A stretch of DNA of 45,614 bases from CAJMGO01 sp900557305 (lineage in GTDB: Bacteria > Bacillota_I > Bacilli_A > RF39 > UBA660), in the NCBI GenBank assembly GCA_905212975.1, contig CAJMGO010000010.1, forward strand, positions 1 through 45,614, written 5' to 3'. Below the pieces are notes generated by a model. That model was not told the DNA's origin, ran no database searches, and saw only the letters and a program-made list of their open reading frames with translations. Shown piece after piece: positions 17,853-26,623 of the stretch. A program made the translations under genes and the position numbers. Position 1 is the stretch's first letter, and the number at the start of each line of letters is the position of its first letter.

Positions 17853-18720
17853 CTTGTTCATTTATCCCAAATTCTTGAGGATAAAATTTCTGAATATACA
17901 TATTTTTTTTATTAAAATAAAATTCATGTAAATCATCTAAGTCTGTATAGTACTCAGGATTATTCATATAATTTTTATTGTCTACTAAATTCATCTCAAA
18001 AAATGAAATTTGTGAAGAATCTCTTTTTTCAGAGAAAAGTAAGTCTATTAAATTTTGCTCAACTTCCTTAAAATTAGTTCCATAACCACTATTTTTATAT
18101 TTATAACCATAAGCCATTTTATCACAAATAAATTTAATTCCCATTATTTTAGATAATTCTGAATAATCTTTTGTTTTAAAAGCATGCTCTACTGCATCAA
18201 AACCGACTATAGCCGAAATTAAATTTGATTCATACAATTCTTCTTGATTAAAAACTTTTTCTTTGTCATTTCCAACTAACATATTTGCCATTTGAGCAAT
18301 CGTTCCTTCATACAAAGCTTCATAATTTTCTTCGTTTTCTTTAAAGTTTTTTTGATTTGAAAAACATAATTTAATTAAAACATTAGTAAGTAAATTTTTT
18401 TGATCGTATTGCTCTATATTTTTTTCACTAAAACTTATTTTATTTGCATTTGGATTATAATTAATCACACCATTAAATAAATATTTTCCTCCTTCTTCAA
18501 CAAATTCAAGAGTTGAAATTTTAGAGTTTAAATTATTTAAATCAATATCTGGATATGCATTTGTTATTTTCAATAATAGTGTTTCTATCGCTTCTTTTCC
18601 CTCTAAAGTGATATTAGAATTATTATTCAATGATTCAAAAATATCTGTTAAAGTAACTTTTTTTTCTTCAGAAGTATTAGAATTACTATTTAATGATTCA
18701 AAATTTTTCTCTATAGTCAT
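17839..18720 (-). CDS. Unrecognised cytoplasmic protein with N-terminal repeat
   Basis: About 293 residues, acidic and asparagine-rich, with no signal peptide or membrane segment. The first 40 residues contain an imperfect duplication (FESLNSNSN and FESLNNNSN), also visible in the DNA. The rest reads as a helical globular domain with no family recognised. ATG 18720 follows AGTAGGTGAT; the GTG at 18729 lies inside that site. It has its own extended -10 and a terminator. Confidence 0.65.
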   Translation of the reverse strand: MTIEKNFESLNSNSNTSEEKKVTLTDIFESLNNNSNITLEGKEAIETLLLKITNAYPDIDLNNLNSKISTLEFVEEGGKYLFNGVINYNPNANKISFSEKNIEQYDQKNLLTNVLIKLCFSNQKNFKENEENYEALYEGTIAQMANMLVGNDKEKVFNQEELYESNLISAIVGFDAVEHAFKTKDYSELSKIMGIKFICDKMAYGYKYKNSGYGTNFKEVEQNLIDLLFSEKRDSSQISFFEMNLVDNKNYMNNPEYYTDLDDLHEFYFNKKNMYIQKFYPQEFGINEQAKVK

Positions 18721-18739
18721 AAGTATCACCTACTAAATA

Positions 18740-18748
18740 ATTTTATCA
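18740..18748 (-). promoter_or_regulatory. Extended -10 promoter for the unknown 17839-18720 gene
   Basis: Minus-strand TGATAAAAT, about 20 bases before the start codon. Confidence 0.45.
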
Positions 18749-18763
18749 CATATATATTTTTTT

Positions 18764-19648
18764 TTAAAGAGTTTTTTTATAAGTTAATTTTTTTGCATAA
18801 TAACCTGAATCAATTAAATCTTTCATTGACTCAATTACATAGTCTTTATCTGTTACATAAGTAACACCAAACCATTTATCATTTGTGCTTAATAATTTAA
18901 CTTTTACATCTTCAGTATGAATTAATTTATCAATAATTATTGGAAGTAAAAATTCACTTTTTAAATCTCCTTCTTCCAAATTATCTAAGAAATTTATAAA
19001 TTCTCTTTCTAAATAATCAAACATTTTTGGAGAAAATCCCCACATATTCATAGATACATATGAATTTAAATCTATATCTGTATCACGCGTAATGTTATGA
19101 GTTTCTATTACTTCAAGCAAATTATTTTTTTCATCTATCTTGCAAATTCCTCTTGATACTCCACCATTTTCACTTAAAGTATTTTTAAGTATAAACCCTG
19201 CCATACAAAATTCATTATCTTTTGAATCCAATAAATAATCATGCATTTTTACAAAAGCTTCTTTTCCATAATAATCATCTGCATTTATTACTGCAAATTT
19301 ATTTTTTACTAAATCTTTTACAGATAAAATTGCATGTCCTGTTCCCCAAGGTTTTGTTCTACCATTTACAGAGTAACATTCTGGTATATCATTTATATCT
19401 TGAAAACAATATTTAACATTTACATATTTTCCTATTCTATTTCCAATAATTTCTTTAAAATCTTCTTCTATATCTTTTCTTATAATTATTACAAAATCAT
19501 CAAATCCAGCTTCTGCAGCATCATGAATTGAATAATCCATTATTATTTCCCCATTTGGACCTATTGGTTCTAATTGCTTAATACCGCATCCATATCTACT
19601 ACCAAGTCCTGCTGCCATTATTACAAGAGTTGTTTTTTCTTTTTCCAT
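18764..19648 (-). CDS. Nucleotidyltransferase of the sugar-phosphate NTP-transferase family
   Basis: 294 residues with the GT-A nucleotidyltransferase signature LVIMAAGLGSRYG and a lysine in GIKQLEPIG. The metal-binding aspartates are in VINADDYYG, and KPWGTGHAIL contacts the base. The family couples sugar phosphates to NTPs (as glucose-1-phosphate uridylyltransferase does). The exact sugar is not determinable, and the C-terminal half is not that of typical GalU. It starts one base after the mutS stop and shares its transcript, with no obvious functional relation. Confidence 0.82.
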   Translation of the reverse strand: MEKEKTTLVIMAAGLGSRYGCGIKQLEPIGPNGEIIMDYSIHDAAEAGFDDFVIIIRKDIEEDFKEIIGNRIGKYVNVKYCFQDINDIPECYSVNGRTKPWGTGHAILSVKDLVKNKFAVINADDYYGKEAFVKMHDYLLDSKDNEFCMAGFILKNTLSENGGVSRGICKIDEKNNLLEVIETHNITRDTDIDLNSYVSMNMWGFSPKMFDYLEREFINFLDNLEEGDLKSEFLLPIIIDKLIHTEDVKVKLLSTNDKWFGVTYVTDKDYVIESMKDLIDSGYYAKKLTYKKTL

Positions 19649-19649
19649 T

Positions 19650-22193
19650 TTATTTCTCCTTTAACATTTCTTTTAATTTATATAAAGTATTTAAAGCTTC
19701 TATCGGCGTTATTGTTTCTATATTTAACTTTCCTAATTCCTTTTCTATAGGAGATTCTTTTATAGTAACTTCTTCTATAGGTAAAGCTTCTTGTACTTTT
19801 ATATCTCTTGATTTTTCTTTATTTTCATATATTTTTAATATTTGATCTGCTCTTTTAATTAAAGAATCAGGTAAATTAGCTAATTTTGCTACATGAATAC
19901 CATAACTCTTATCTATACTACCATTTTTAATTTTGTGTAAGAACGTAATATTTCCATTTTCTTCTACTGCACTTACATGTATATTTTTCAAATTTTTTAA
20001 AGTTTTATCCAAATCTGTTAATTCGTGATAATGAGTTGAAAATAATGTCTTTGCTTTTATATTATTGTGTATATATTCAATAATTGATTGAGCTAGAGCC
20101 ATACCATCGAATGTTGCAGTACCACGTCCAAGTTCATCAAATAATATCAAGCTATGATTTGTAGCACTTTCTATTGCTCTGTTTGCTTCATTCATCTCAA
20201 CCATAAATGTTGATTCACCACTTACTAAGTCATCACTTGCACCAATACGTGTAAATATTGCATCAAATACAGGTATTGTAGCATATGAAGCAGGTACAAA
20301 ACACCCTATTTGAGCCATTATTACAGTTATAGCCATTTGTCTCATATATGTAGATTTACCAGCCATATTTGGTCCTGTTATTAATAATACATTTGTATTT
20401 TCATCCATTATTATATCATTTGCTACATACTCTGTACTTAATACTTTTTCAACTACTGGATGTCTATCATTTTCTATTTTAACTATATTATCATTATTTA
20501 GAATAGGTCTTATATAATTATTCTCTTCAGTAACTGTTGCGAAACTTTGAAGTACATCTATTTCACTAATTATTTTTGATATTTTTTGAATTCTAGGTAT
20601 ATATCCTTTTATTTTATCCCTAATTTCAATAAATAAATCATATTCCATTTCAATTATTTTTTCTTCAGCATTTAAAATTAAAGCTTCTTTTTCTTTTAAT
20701 ATTGGGCTTATATATCTTTCACAATTACTTAAGGTTTGTTTTCTTTCATATCCATATTCATCTTTAACAAGATTAGTCATACCTTTTGATACTTCTATAT
20801 AATAACCAAACACTCTATTATATCCAACCTTTAAAGTTTTAATTCCAGTTTTTTCTCTTTCTTCTCTTTCAAAATTAGCTACAAAGTCTTTTCCATTACT
20901 TCTTAAACTTTTAAGTTCATCTAAAGAAGAATTATAACCCTCTTTTATTAAATAGCCTTCTTTTATTGTTACTGGTGGATTTTCATAAATACTTCTTTCT
21001 AGTAGTTCATATAAACTATCCAAAGTTTCTATATTTTTATCAAAATTAATTTTAGTTAATATTTCTTTTATACTTGGTAAAACTTTTAAAGATGTTTTTA
21101 ATTGAAGCAAATCTCTAGCATTTGCATTACCAAATGCTATTCTACCACTTAATCTTTCCAAATCATATACTTCAAATAAAGCTTTTTGTAAATCATCCTT
21201 TAATATAAATTCTTTTAAAAGTGTTTCTACAACATCATATCTTCTATTGATTTCATTTATATCTATAAGTGGATTTTCTATCATTTGTTTTAACATACGA
21301 GATCCCATTGCTGTTTTAGTTTTATCAAGTAACCAAATTAGAGAATAATTTCTTTGCTTAAGTCTTAAAGTTTCAGTAAGTTCAAGATTTCTTTTAGTAT
21401 GTATATCCATTTTTAAATAATTTTTATTTTCTTTTATAACTAATGGTTGTAAATGTGATAAATCTCTTTTTTGAGTATCATTTATATAAGTTAATAGATG
21501 TTTTACAAGTTCTATATATCTTATATCATTTACACCTTCATATACATAATTATATTGACTTAACTCTTCTACATTGTTATAAACTGAAACAGTAATCTTA
21601 AATTGATTTTTTAATATAGATAATATTGCTTTATCTACATTATCCTTCATAATTATTTCTTTTATTCCCTTACTTACTACTTCGCTTACTAATTGTGTAT
21701 TGCTATGCTCAATCATCGTAGCATATATCTCACCTGTAGATAAATCTAAATAAGAAATACCATAAGAATGATTAAAATCAACTATATTTCCTATATAATT
21801 ATTTTCAAAATAAACAAGCGATTCATCATCTATAACTGTACCTTTAGATACAACTCTTACAATATCTCTTTTTACTAAACCTTTTGCTTTAGCAGGATCT
21901 TCCATTTGTTCTACAATTGCTATTTTGTATCCCTTTTCAACCAATTTATCTATATAAATATTTGCTGCATGATGTGGTATACCACACATTGGTATTTTTT
22001 CATCTAACCCAGCATTCTTACCAGTTAATGTCAATTCTAATTCTCTTGAAATATTTATAGCATCTTCAAAAAACATTTCATAAAAATCACCTAATCTAAA
22101 AAAGATAACTTTATCTTCATTTGCTTTTTTTATCTCCATATATTGTCTCATCATAGGAGATATTTTATTTATATCTACTTCACTACGTAACAT
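19650..22193 (-). CDS. mutS: DNA mismatch repair protein MutS
   Basis: 847-residue mismatch-recognition ATPase. The N-terminal mismatch domain has FFRLGDFYEMF with the Phe-x-Glu-type wedge. Connector, lever and clamp domains follow. The ATPase has Walker A GPNMAGKSTYMRQ, the Walker B region LILFDELGRGT and the histidine in FSTHYHEL. Length is normal for MutS1. mutL is not adjacent, unlike many Bacillota. The Shine-Dalgarno AAGGTGAT precedes the ATG. Confidence 0.97.
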   Translation of the reverse strand: MLRSEVDINKISPMMRQYMEIKKANEDKVIFFRLGDFYEMFFEDAINISRELELTLTGKNAGLDEKIPMCGIPHHAANIYIDKLVEKGYKIAIVEQMEDPAKAKGLVKRDIVRVVSKGTVIDDESLVYFENNYIGNIVDFNHSYGISYLDLSTGEIYATMIEHSNTQLVSEVVSKGIKEIIMKDNVDKAILSILKNQFKITVSVYNNVEELSQYNYVYEGVNDIRYIELVKHLLTYINDTQKRDLSHLQPLVIKENKNYLKMDIHTKRNLELTETLRLKQRNYSLIWLLDKTKTAMGSRMLKQMIENPLIDINEINRRYDVVETLLKEFILKDDLQKALFEVYDLERLSGRIAFGNANARDLLQLKTSLKVLPSIKEILTKINFDKNIETLDSLYELLERSIYENPPVTIKEGYLIKEGYNSSLDELKSLRSNGKDFVANFEREEREKTGIKTLKVGYNRVFGYYIEVSKGMTNLVKDEYGYERKQTLSNCERYISPILKEKEALILNAEEKIIEMEYDLFIEIRDKIKGYIPRIQKISKIISEIDVLQSFATVTEENNYIRPILNNDNIVKIENDRHPVVEKVLSTEYVANDIIMDENTNVLLITGPNMAGKSTYMRQMAITVIMAQIGCFVPASYATIPVFDAIFTRIGASDDLVSGESTFMVEMNEANRAIESATNHSLILFDELGRGTATFDGMALAQSIIEYIHNNIKAKTLFSTHYHELTDLDKTLKNLKNIHVSAVEENGNITFLHKIKNGSIDKSYGIHVAKLANLPDSLIKRADQILKIYENKEKSRDIKVQEALPIEEVTIKESPIEKELGKLNIETITPIEALNTLYKLKEMLKEK

Positions 22194-22212
22194 ACTATCA
22201 CCTTGTATATAT

Positions 22213-22221
22213 ATTTTATCA
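22213..22221 (-). promoter_or_regulatory. Extended -10 promoter of mutS
   Basis: Minus-strand TGATAAAAT 19 bases before the start codon, directly after the T-run of the upstream gene's terminator. Confidence 0.5.
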
Positions 22222-22230
22222 AAAAAATAA

Positions 22231-22260
22231 AAAAAAGACTAGTAAAAACAACTAATCTTT
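22231..22260 (-). terminator. Intrinsic terminator overlapping the stop of the 22252 membrane-protein gene
   Basis: Minus-strand AAAGATTAGT and ACTAGTCTTT pair (one G-T wobble) around a 7-base loop and run into T-rich sequence. The TAG stop lies in the 5' arm. Confidence 0.8.
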
Positions 22261-23115
22261 ATTTTTTACAATATAATATATAACTGTTAAAATTATAGAT
22301 ATAATTAATATACAAATACTAAAGTTAAATATATAATTAAATGAATATTTAAATATAGAGTAAATAATTCCCTGTATCATACCACTATTTAAAGTTAATT
22401 TCTTTAAGACAATAAATCTTACTAAACTAATAAAAAGTCCTATTGCTGATGTTCCAAGTAGTGGTATAGATATATTTAAAAGAGTTACTTTGTTTTTATT
22501 TATAAATATAATTAATATTATATTTATAAATGATATTATAGATAAAATTAATATTGCTTTATTAACATTTGATTCATTTATATATAATTTATTACCTAGT
22601 AATGTATTAGCATTTATATTCTTCAATTTATTTTCTACTTTAGTTATATATGTATTTATTTTTTGATTAAATTTTTCTTTTAAATCGTTTTCTATATTAG
22701 TACCTGTTTTTTCTTCATATTTTACAAATGCTTGATTTACAGAATTTTGTATTTTATCCGAATTAATTTTTTGCTCTACATTTTTATAACTATTAAGCAA
22801 AATATCTTTTGTACTATCATTTAAAGTACTTTTTACATTTTTATCTTCCATAACTGATTCAACAACATTAGAGCTAATATTAGATTCATTACCTATTTTT
22901 TTAAAAATATCATCTATTGTTGAATTTGAATCATAATCACCTAAACTTTCAAGTTTTCCAATAACAATATCATATATATTAATATTATCTACTATATTTG
23001 TCAAAGTTGTTTCATTAAATGTATTTTTAATTATTAATAAAACTCCCATTAAGTTAAGTGTTAAAAACAAGATAATTCCTAAAATATATGACAAAATAAT
23101 TTTAAAACATTTCAT
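22252..23115 (-). CDS. Membrane protein with large extracytoplasmic domain, unknown
   Basis: 287 residues: one N-terminal membrane segment (about 8-30), a hydrophilic asparagine- and lysine-rich helical region of about 155 residues, then three membrane segments (about 188-206, 213-235, 258-282). No family motif was recognised. It has its own extended -10 promoter and terminator, so it is monocistronic. Confidence 0.65.
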   Translation of the reverse strand: MKCFKIILSYILGIILFLTLNLMGVLLIIKNTFNETTLTNIVDNINIYDIVIGKLESLGDYDSNSTIDDIFKKIGNESNISSNVVESVMEDKNVKSTLNDSTKDILLNSYKNVEQKINSDKIQNSVNQAFVKYEEKTGTNIENDLKEKFNQKINTYITKVENKLKNINANTLLGNKLYINESNVNKAILILSIISFINIILIIFINKNKVTLLNISIPLLGTSAIGLFISLVRFIVLKKLTLNSGMIQGIIYSIFKYSFNYIFNFSICILIISIILTVIYYIVKNKD

Positions 23116-23149
23116 ATAATCACTCCCTTTTATATTATCTATTTTAATA

Positions 23150-23158
23150 ATTATACCA
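23150..23158 (-). promoter_or_regulatory. Extended -10 promoter of the 22252-23115 gene
   Basis: Minus-strand TGGTATAAT ahead of the GGGAG Shine-Dalgarno; the -35 position (GTTTTA) is poor and falls in the T-run of the tRNA terminator. Confidence 0.55.
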
Positions 23159-23170
23159 TATTTTTAACTT

Positions 23171-23201
23171 AATAAAACAAAAACTAGGAATACTCCTAGT
23201 T
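23171..23201 (-). terminator. Intrinsic terminator after tRNA-Glu
   Basis: Minus-strand AACTAGGA-GTAT-TCCTAGTT followed by TTTGTTTTATT, 9 bases after the encoded CCA. Confidence 0.9.
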
Positions 23202-23210
23202 AATTTCATA

Positions 23211-23287
23211 TGGTAGTCTGTACGGGTTTCGAACCCGTGAATGCCACCTTGAGAGGGTGGTGTGTTAAGCCACTTCACCAACAGACC
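23211..23287 (-). tRNA. trnE: tRNA-Glu (anticodon CUC)
   Basis: A 77-nt cloverleaf can be drawn. The acceptor stem GGTCTGT pairs with ACAGACT (closing G-U), the D arm carries GTGGC, and the anticodon stem CCACC/GGTGG has loop CTCTCAA (anticodon CUC, 23251-23253). The T arm is ACGGG-TTCGAAC-CCGT, with discriminator A and an encoded CCA. Sequence and anticodon match glutamate tRNAs reading GAG. A promoter and a terminator bracket it. Confidence 0.93.
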
Positions 23288-23310
23288 ATGAATAATCTTT
23301 TGACTATTCA

Positions 23311-23339
23311 ATAATACCATAAAGATTAATTTTAATCAA
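23311..23339 (-). promoter_or_regulatory. Promoter of tRNA-Glu
   Basis: Minus-strand TTGATT (23334-23339), a 17-base spacer and TATTAT (23311-23316), about 24 bases before the mature tRNA 5' end. Confidence 0.6.
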
Positions 23340-23347
23340 TATATATT

Positions 23348-24841
23348 TTATCTATGTTTATTTTTATATAAAATTTTATTTTTATTAAATTGATTCAATT
23401 CTTCTTTTTCTAAATCATTAGATGCATTTATTTTTTTTAAATATAATTGCGCTGTTTTAATATTGCCTTTTTGGTATAAATATTTAATAAGCTGTAATTT
23501 TTGTCTAAAGTTATATTCTTCAAATTTTTTTAAATCTAATAGCTCATCATATTCTTCAAAATTAAATTCATCATTATTTATTTTTTCTGAATTAGTATTT
23601 CTTATAGTATAAAAATCATTTCCATTATCATATCTTTTTGTATTATTGTATACTTTCATCTTTCTTTTAAAAGATATATTTATTTTTTCTAATTTTTTGA
23701 AAGTTATTTTTGATTTTTTATACTCACCAATTCTTTTATATGAATTAAAAATATACATTAAAGTTTTCTCTAATTGTATAGCGCCTTTTTCTTCTATATA
23801 TTGATTTAAATATTTTAAAGCTAATTGATAATTTGAAAGTTTATAATATACTTTACCTATATAATATAGAAAAATTTTGTTTTTCAATTCTTTATATGCG
23901 CTCATATATACATTTAAAGCTTTATCATACTCCTTTTTTTGACATAAACTAGATCCTAATGATACAAAATTATCATATTTTTCTTTTAAATTTTTGCCAT
24001 ATTTATCATATATTTTATATTCAAAAGCTTTATTTTTTAAAAAAATAAATTCATATGATTCTGGTATATTAATTTTATCTATTAAAGTTATAAATTTTTT
24101 GTAATCTTTATCTACCATTTTTTCTAGCATTGGATACATATATTCTATATTTATGTCATTTGAATTAATTATACTTTTAATTTCATCTACCGTACTATTT
24201 TCATCTACAAGATTATTAATATTTGCCTGGTATAGTTCTATTAACTGATTTAACATTTTACTTAAAGTATCTATTTCAATTGGATATGTATATTCTATTA
24301 TAATTTTATTTAACTTATTAAGTTCTTCTTTCATTTTGAAAAATTGCTTTTTATTATAATAATCAATTATTTTTTCATATGAAAAATATATTATTGGTTC
24401 GGTTATTTCATTTCTTCCAAATTTTGACGTTTTATTAACTTTATATTCATTAAATTTGTTATTTTTTAAATCTAATATTTGTTTAAGGATACTTAAAAAT
24501 AATTCCACATCAGCATCAATATTTAAGTCTTTATATTTTAATAAATTATTATATGCGTCATAAAATTTTTCATTAGCAACATTTATTTTGTATAAATAGA
24601 AATATGCTGCATCAAACTCATTATTAATTTTAATAGCATTATTTAAGTGTTCTTTAGCTAAAGAATACCTATTATTCATAAAATTTAGTTTTCCCATATT
24701 ATATTCAAATAATAAAGAATCATAATTTTTAATGTTATATATTAACTTTAATGCATCATCATAATCTTTTTTAGATATTTCTTTTTTTGCAAATATTTTG
24801 TTTATTTTTTTCTTTATCATACTAAATTCTTTTTCTATCAT
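23348..24841 (-). CDS. Tetratricopeptide-repeat protein
   Basis: 497 residues, no signal peptide, rich in Lys, Asn and Tyr. TPR-like helix pairs are visible near residues 40-110 (LLFEYNMGKLNFMNNRYSLA, AKEHLNNAIKINNEFDAAYF) and 300-380 (KEYDKALNVYMSAYKELKN, YYKLSNYQLALKYLNQYIE). This is probably a cytoplasmic protein-interaction scaffold; no partner is evident. No terminator separates it from the tRNA, so read-through into tRNA-Glu is possible. Confidence 0.75.
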   Translation of the reverse strand: MIEKEFSMIKKKINKIFAKKEISKKDYDDALKLIYNIKNYDSLLFEYNMGKLNFMNNRYSLAKEHLNNAIKINNEFDAAYFYLYKINVANEKFYDAYNNLLKYKDLNIDADVELFLSILKQILDLKNNKFNEYKVNKTSKFGRNEITEPIIYFSYEKIIDYYNKKQFFKMKEELNKLNKIIIEYTYPIEIDTLSKMLNQLIELYQANINNLVDENSTVDEIKSIINSNDINIEYMYPMLEKMVDKDYKKFITLIDKINIPESYEFIFLKNKAFEYKIYDKYGKNLKEKYDNFVSLGSSLCQKKEYDKALNVYMSAYKELKNKIFLYYIGKVYYKLSNYQLALKYLNQYIEEKGAIQLEKTLMYIFNSYKRIGEYKKSKITFKKLEKINISFKRKMKVYNNTKRYDNGNDFYTIRNTNSEKINNDEFNFEEYDELLDLKKFEEYNFRQKLQLIKYLYQKGNIKTAQLYLKKINASNDLEKEELNQFNKNKILYKNKHR

Positions 24842-24871
24842 ATAATCACCCTAATTAAATAATATACTAAA

Positions 24872-24897
24872 TAAAAAGAAAGATGTAATCATCTTTC
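24872..24897 (-). terminator. Intrinsic terminator containing the gltX stop codon
   Basis: Minus-strand GAAAGATG-ATTA-CATCTTTC then TTTTT. The TGA stop of gltX (24889-24891) straddles the stem and loop, which also shows TGA is a true stop here. Confidence 0.9.
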
Positions 24898-26547
24898 AAT
24901 AAAATAATTATATCTTTTTTTCATTCTTTCTTTTCCTAAAATTTTCATAATATCATATAAATCAGGAGTCATTGATTTTGTAGTTAAACATACTCTTAAA
25001 ACAGTTGATACATCAGCTACATTTCCCTTATAATTTTCTGGATTCAATTTATAAGCTTTCATATCAGATGCATAACCTAATTCATCACATAAACTTTTAA
25101 TTTTATTAAACCAAGTTTCTTTATCATCGTGTTCTTCATAAATTTCAATATATTTATTTAAAATATTTTTAATTTCATTTAAATCAGTAATTGTTTTTAA
25201 ATCATATTCTTTAGTTTCTTTATTCCATAATTCATCAAACATATACCAAATTTGACCTTTTATTGATGAATAATTTTCGTAATCTTTTCTCGGTTTTTTT
25301 TGTTCTCTTTCAATGTTAAATATACTTATACTATAATCTTTATTATTACTTAATATATTATAAAATTCTAAATCATATTCTTTTGACCATTCCAAAACTC
25401 CATTATATACATCAATTGCTTTTAGTTTACTTATATAATTTTTAGAGATATTATTTAATTTTTCTATATCATAAAGAGCTCCACCAGTTGATGACATTTT
25501 TTTAGCGCTGAATTCAAAATCTAAGTATGATTTTTCAGGATTAGCTGTGTGCCATTGTTCATAATTTGAATTTATTATTGTCATTAATGATTCTATTAAA
25601 GCTTCTTTTGGATACCCTTTTTCCTTGTAATAAGACATTGATGCTTCTGGATCTTTTCTCTTACTTATTTTTCTAATAGTATCTCCATCTTTTTTTAGTA
25701 TAAGTGGTGTATGTATATATTTAGGAGGTACTGCATTGAATGTTTTAAATAATTCCAAATGAATCGGTACAGAAGGTAACCATTCCTCACCTCTTACAAC
25801 ATGAGTTGTCCTCATAAGGTAATCATCAACAAAATGTGCGAAATGGTATGTTGGAAGTTTATTTGATGATTTCATAATTACAATATCTTGATCATTTTCT
25901 GGAATAGAAATTCTTCCTCTAACCTCATCTTCAAAATGAATCTTGTTATCAAAATCTCCTTCTGATTTAAATCTTATTACATATGGAATACCACTTTTAA
26001 TTTTTTCTATTGCTTCATCAATATTAAGTCTTCTACATACAGCATATCTTCCATAATAGCCAATTCTTCTTTTACTGCTTTCTTGAACCTTTCTCATCTC
26101 ATCAAGTTCTTCTTTTGTACAAAAGCATGGATATGCTCGTCCAATTTCAATTAAATGTTTAATAAAAGTGTGATAAATTACTTTTCTTTCACTTTGAATA
26201 TAAGGGCCATAATTACCTACTACTTTTCCATTAAACTCATATTCATCTGGTACCATATCATAATTTTTAAGCGTATCAAAAATTACATTCATAGCCCCTT
26301 CAATTTCACGCTTGCTGTCAGTATCCTCATTTCTAAGATAAAAAACACCGTTTGTATTTCTTGCTAAAACATAATCTATTACAGCAGATTGAAAATTACC
26401 AATATGCATAAATCCTGTTGGAGATGGTGCGAATCGTGTTACAGCACAACCTTCATCTAAATTCCTCTTTGGATATAAATTTTCATAATATTCTATTGAT
26501 TTATCGATATCTGGAAATATTATATTTGCTAAATCTTTATTTGTCAT
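24889..26547 (-). CDS. gltX: Glutamate-tRNA ligase
   Basis: Class I aminoacyl-tRNA synthetase, 552 residues. The signature FAPSPTGFMHIGN (HIGH variant) comes after a 35-residue extension (FPDIDKSIEYYENLYPKRNL) typical of the longer clostridial-type GltX. RNEDTD follows, and KISKRKD is the KMSKS loop. Bacillota lacking GlnRS use a non-discriminating GltX that also charges tRNA-Gln; that cannot be decided here. A tRNA-Glu gene lies just downstream past one TPR gene. The Shine-Dalgarno GAGGAAT precedes the ATG. Confidence 0.95.
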   Translation of the reverse strand: MTNKDLANIIFPDIDKSIEYYENLYPKRNLDEGCAVTRFAPSPTGFMHIGNFQSAVIDYVLARNTNGVFYLRNEDTDSKREIEGAMNVIFDTLKNYDMVPDEYEFNGKVVGNYGPYIQSERKVIYHTFIKHLIEIGRAYPCFCTKEELDEMRKVQESSKRRIGYYGRYAVCRRLNIDEAIEKIKSGIPYVIRFKSEGDFDNKIHFEDEVRGRISIPENDQDIVIMKSSNKLPTYHFAHFVDDYLMRTTHVVRGEEWLPSVPIHLELFKTFNAVPPKYIHTPLILKKDGDTIRKISKRKDPEASMSYYKEKGYPKEALIESLMTIINSNYEQWHTANPEKSYLDFEFSAKKMSSTGGALYDIEKLNNISKNYISKLKAIDVYNGVLEWSKEYDLEFYNILSNNKDYSISIFNIEREQKKPRKDYENYSSIKGQIWYMFDELWNKETKEYDLKTITDLNEIKNILNKYIEIYEEHDDKETWFNKIKSLCDELGYASDMKAYKLNPENYKGNVADVSTVLRVCLTTKSMTPDLYDIMKILGKERMKKRYNYFIER

Positions 26548-26571
26548 ATTTATTCCTCTTTTCGCGTTTTA

Positions 26572-26580
26572 ATTATAACA
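26572..26580 (-). promoter_or_regulatory. Extended -10 promoter of gltX
   Basis: Minus-strand TGTTATAAT 24 bases before the start codon. The leader is too short for a T-box. Confidence 0.55.
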
Positions 26581-26611
26581 AAAAAAAACTATTTATTCAA
26601 TAAATAGTTTT
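26578..26611 (-). terminator. Intrinsic terminator after the polysaccharide deacetylase gene
   Basis: Minus-strand 11-bp hairpin (AAAACTATTTA/TAAATAGTTTT) with a 5-base loop and a T-run, 12 bases after the stop codon. Confidence 0.85.
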
Positions 26612-26623
26612 AAGTTTAAAAAA

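Noticed and set aside
24872..24897. Very AT-rich mollicute-like gene set suggesting genetic code 4 (TGA as Trp)
   Set aside because: mraZ, gltX and topA all end in TGA at the expected family C-terminus, and the gltX TGA lies within its terminator. Tryptophans use TGG.
26548..26600. T-box riboswitch upstream of gltX
   Set aside because: Only about 25 bases lie between the predicted -10 and the start codon; no specifier or antiterminator structure fits.
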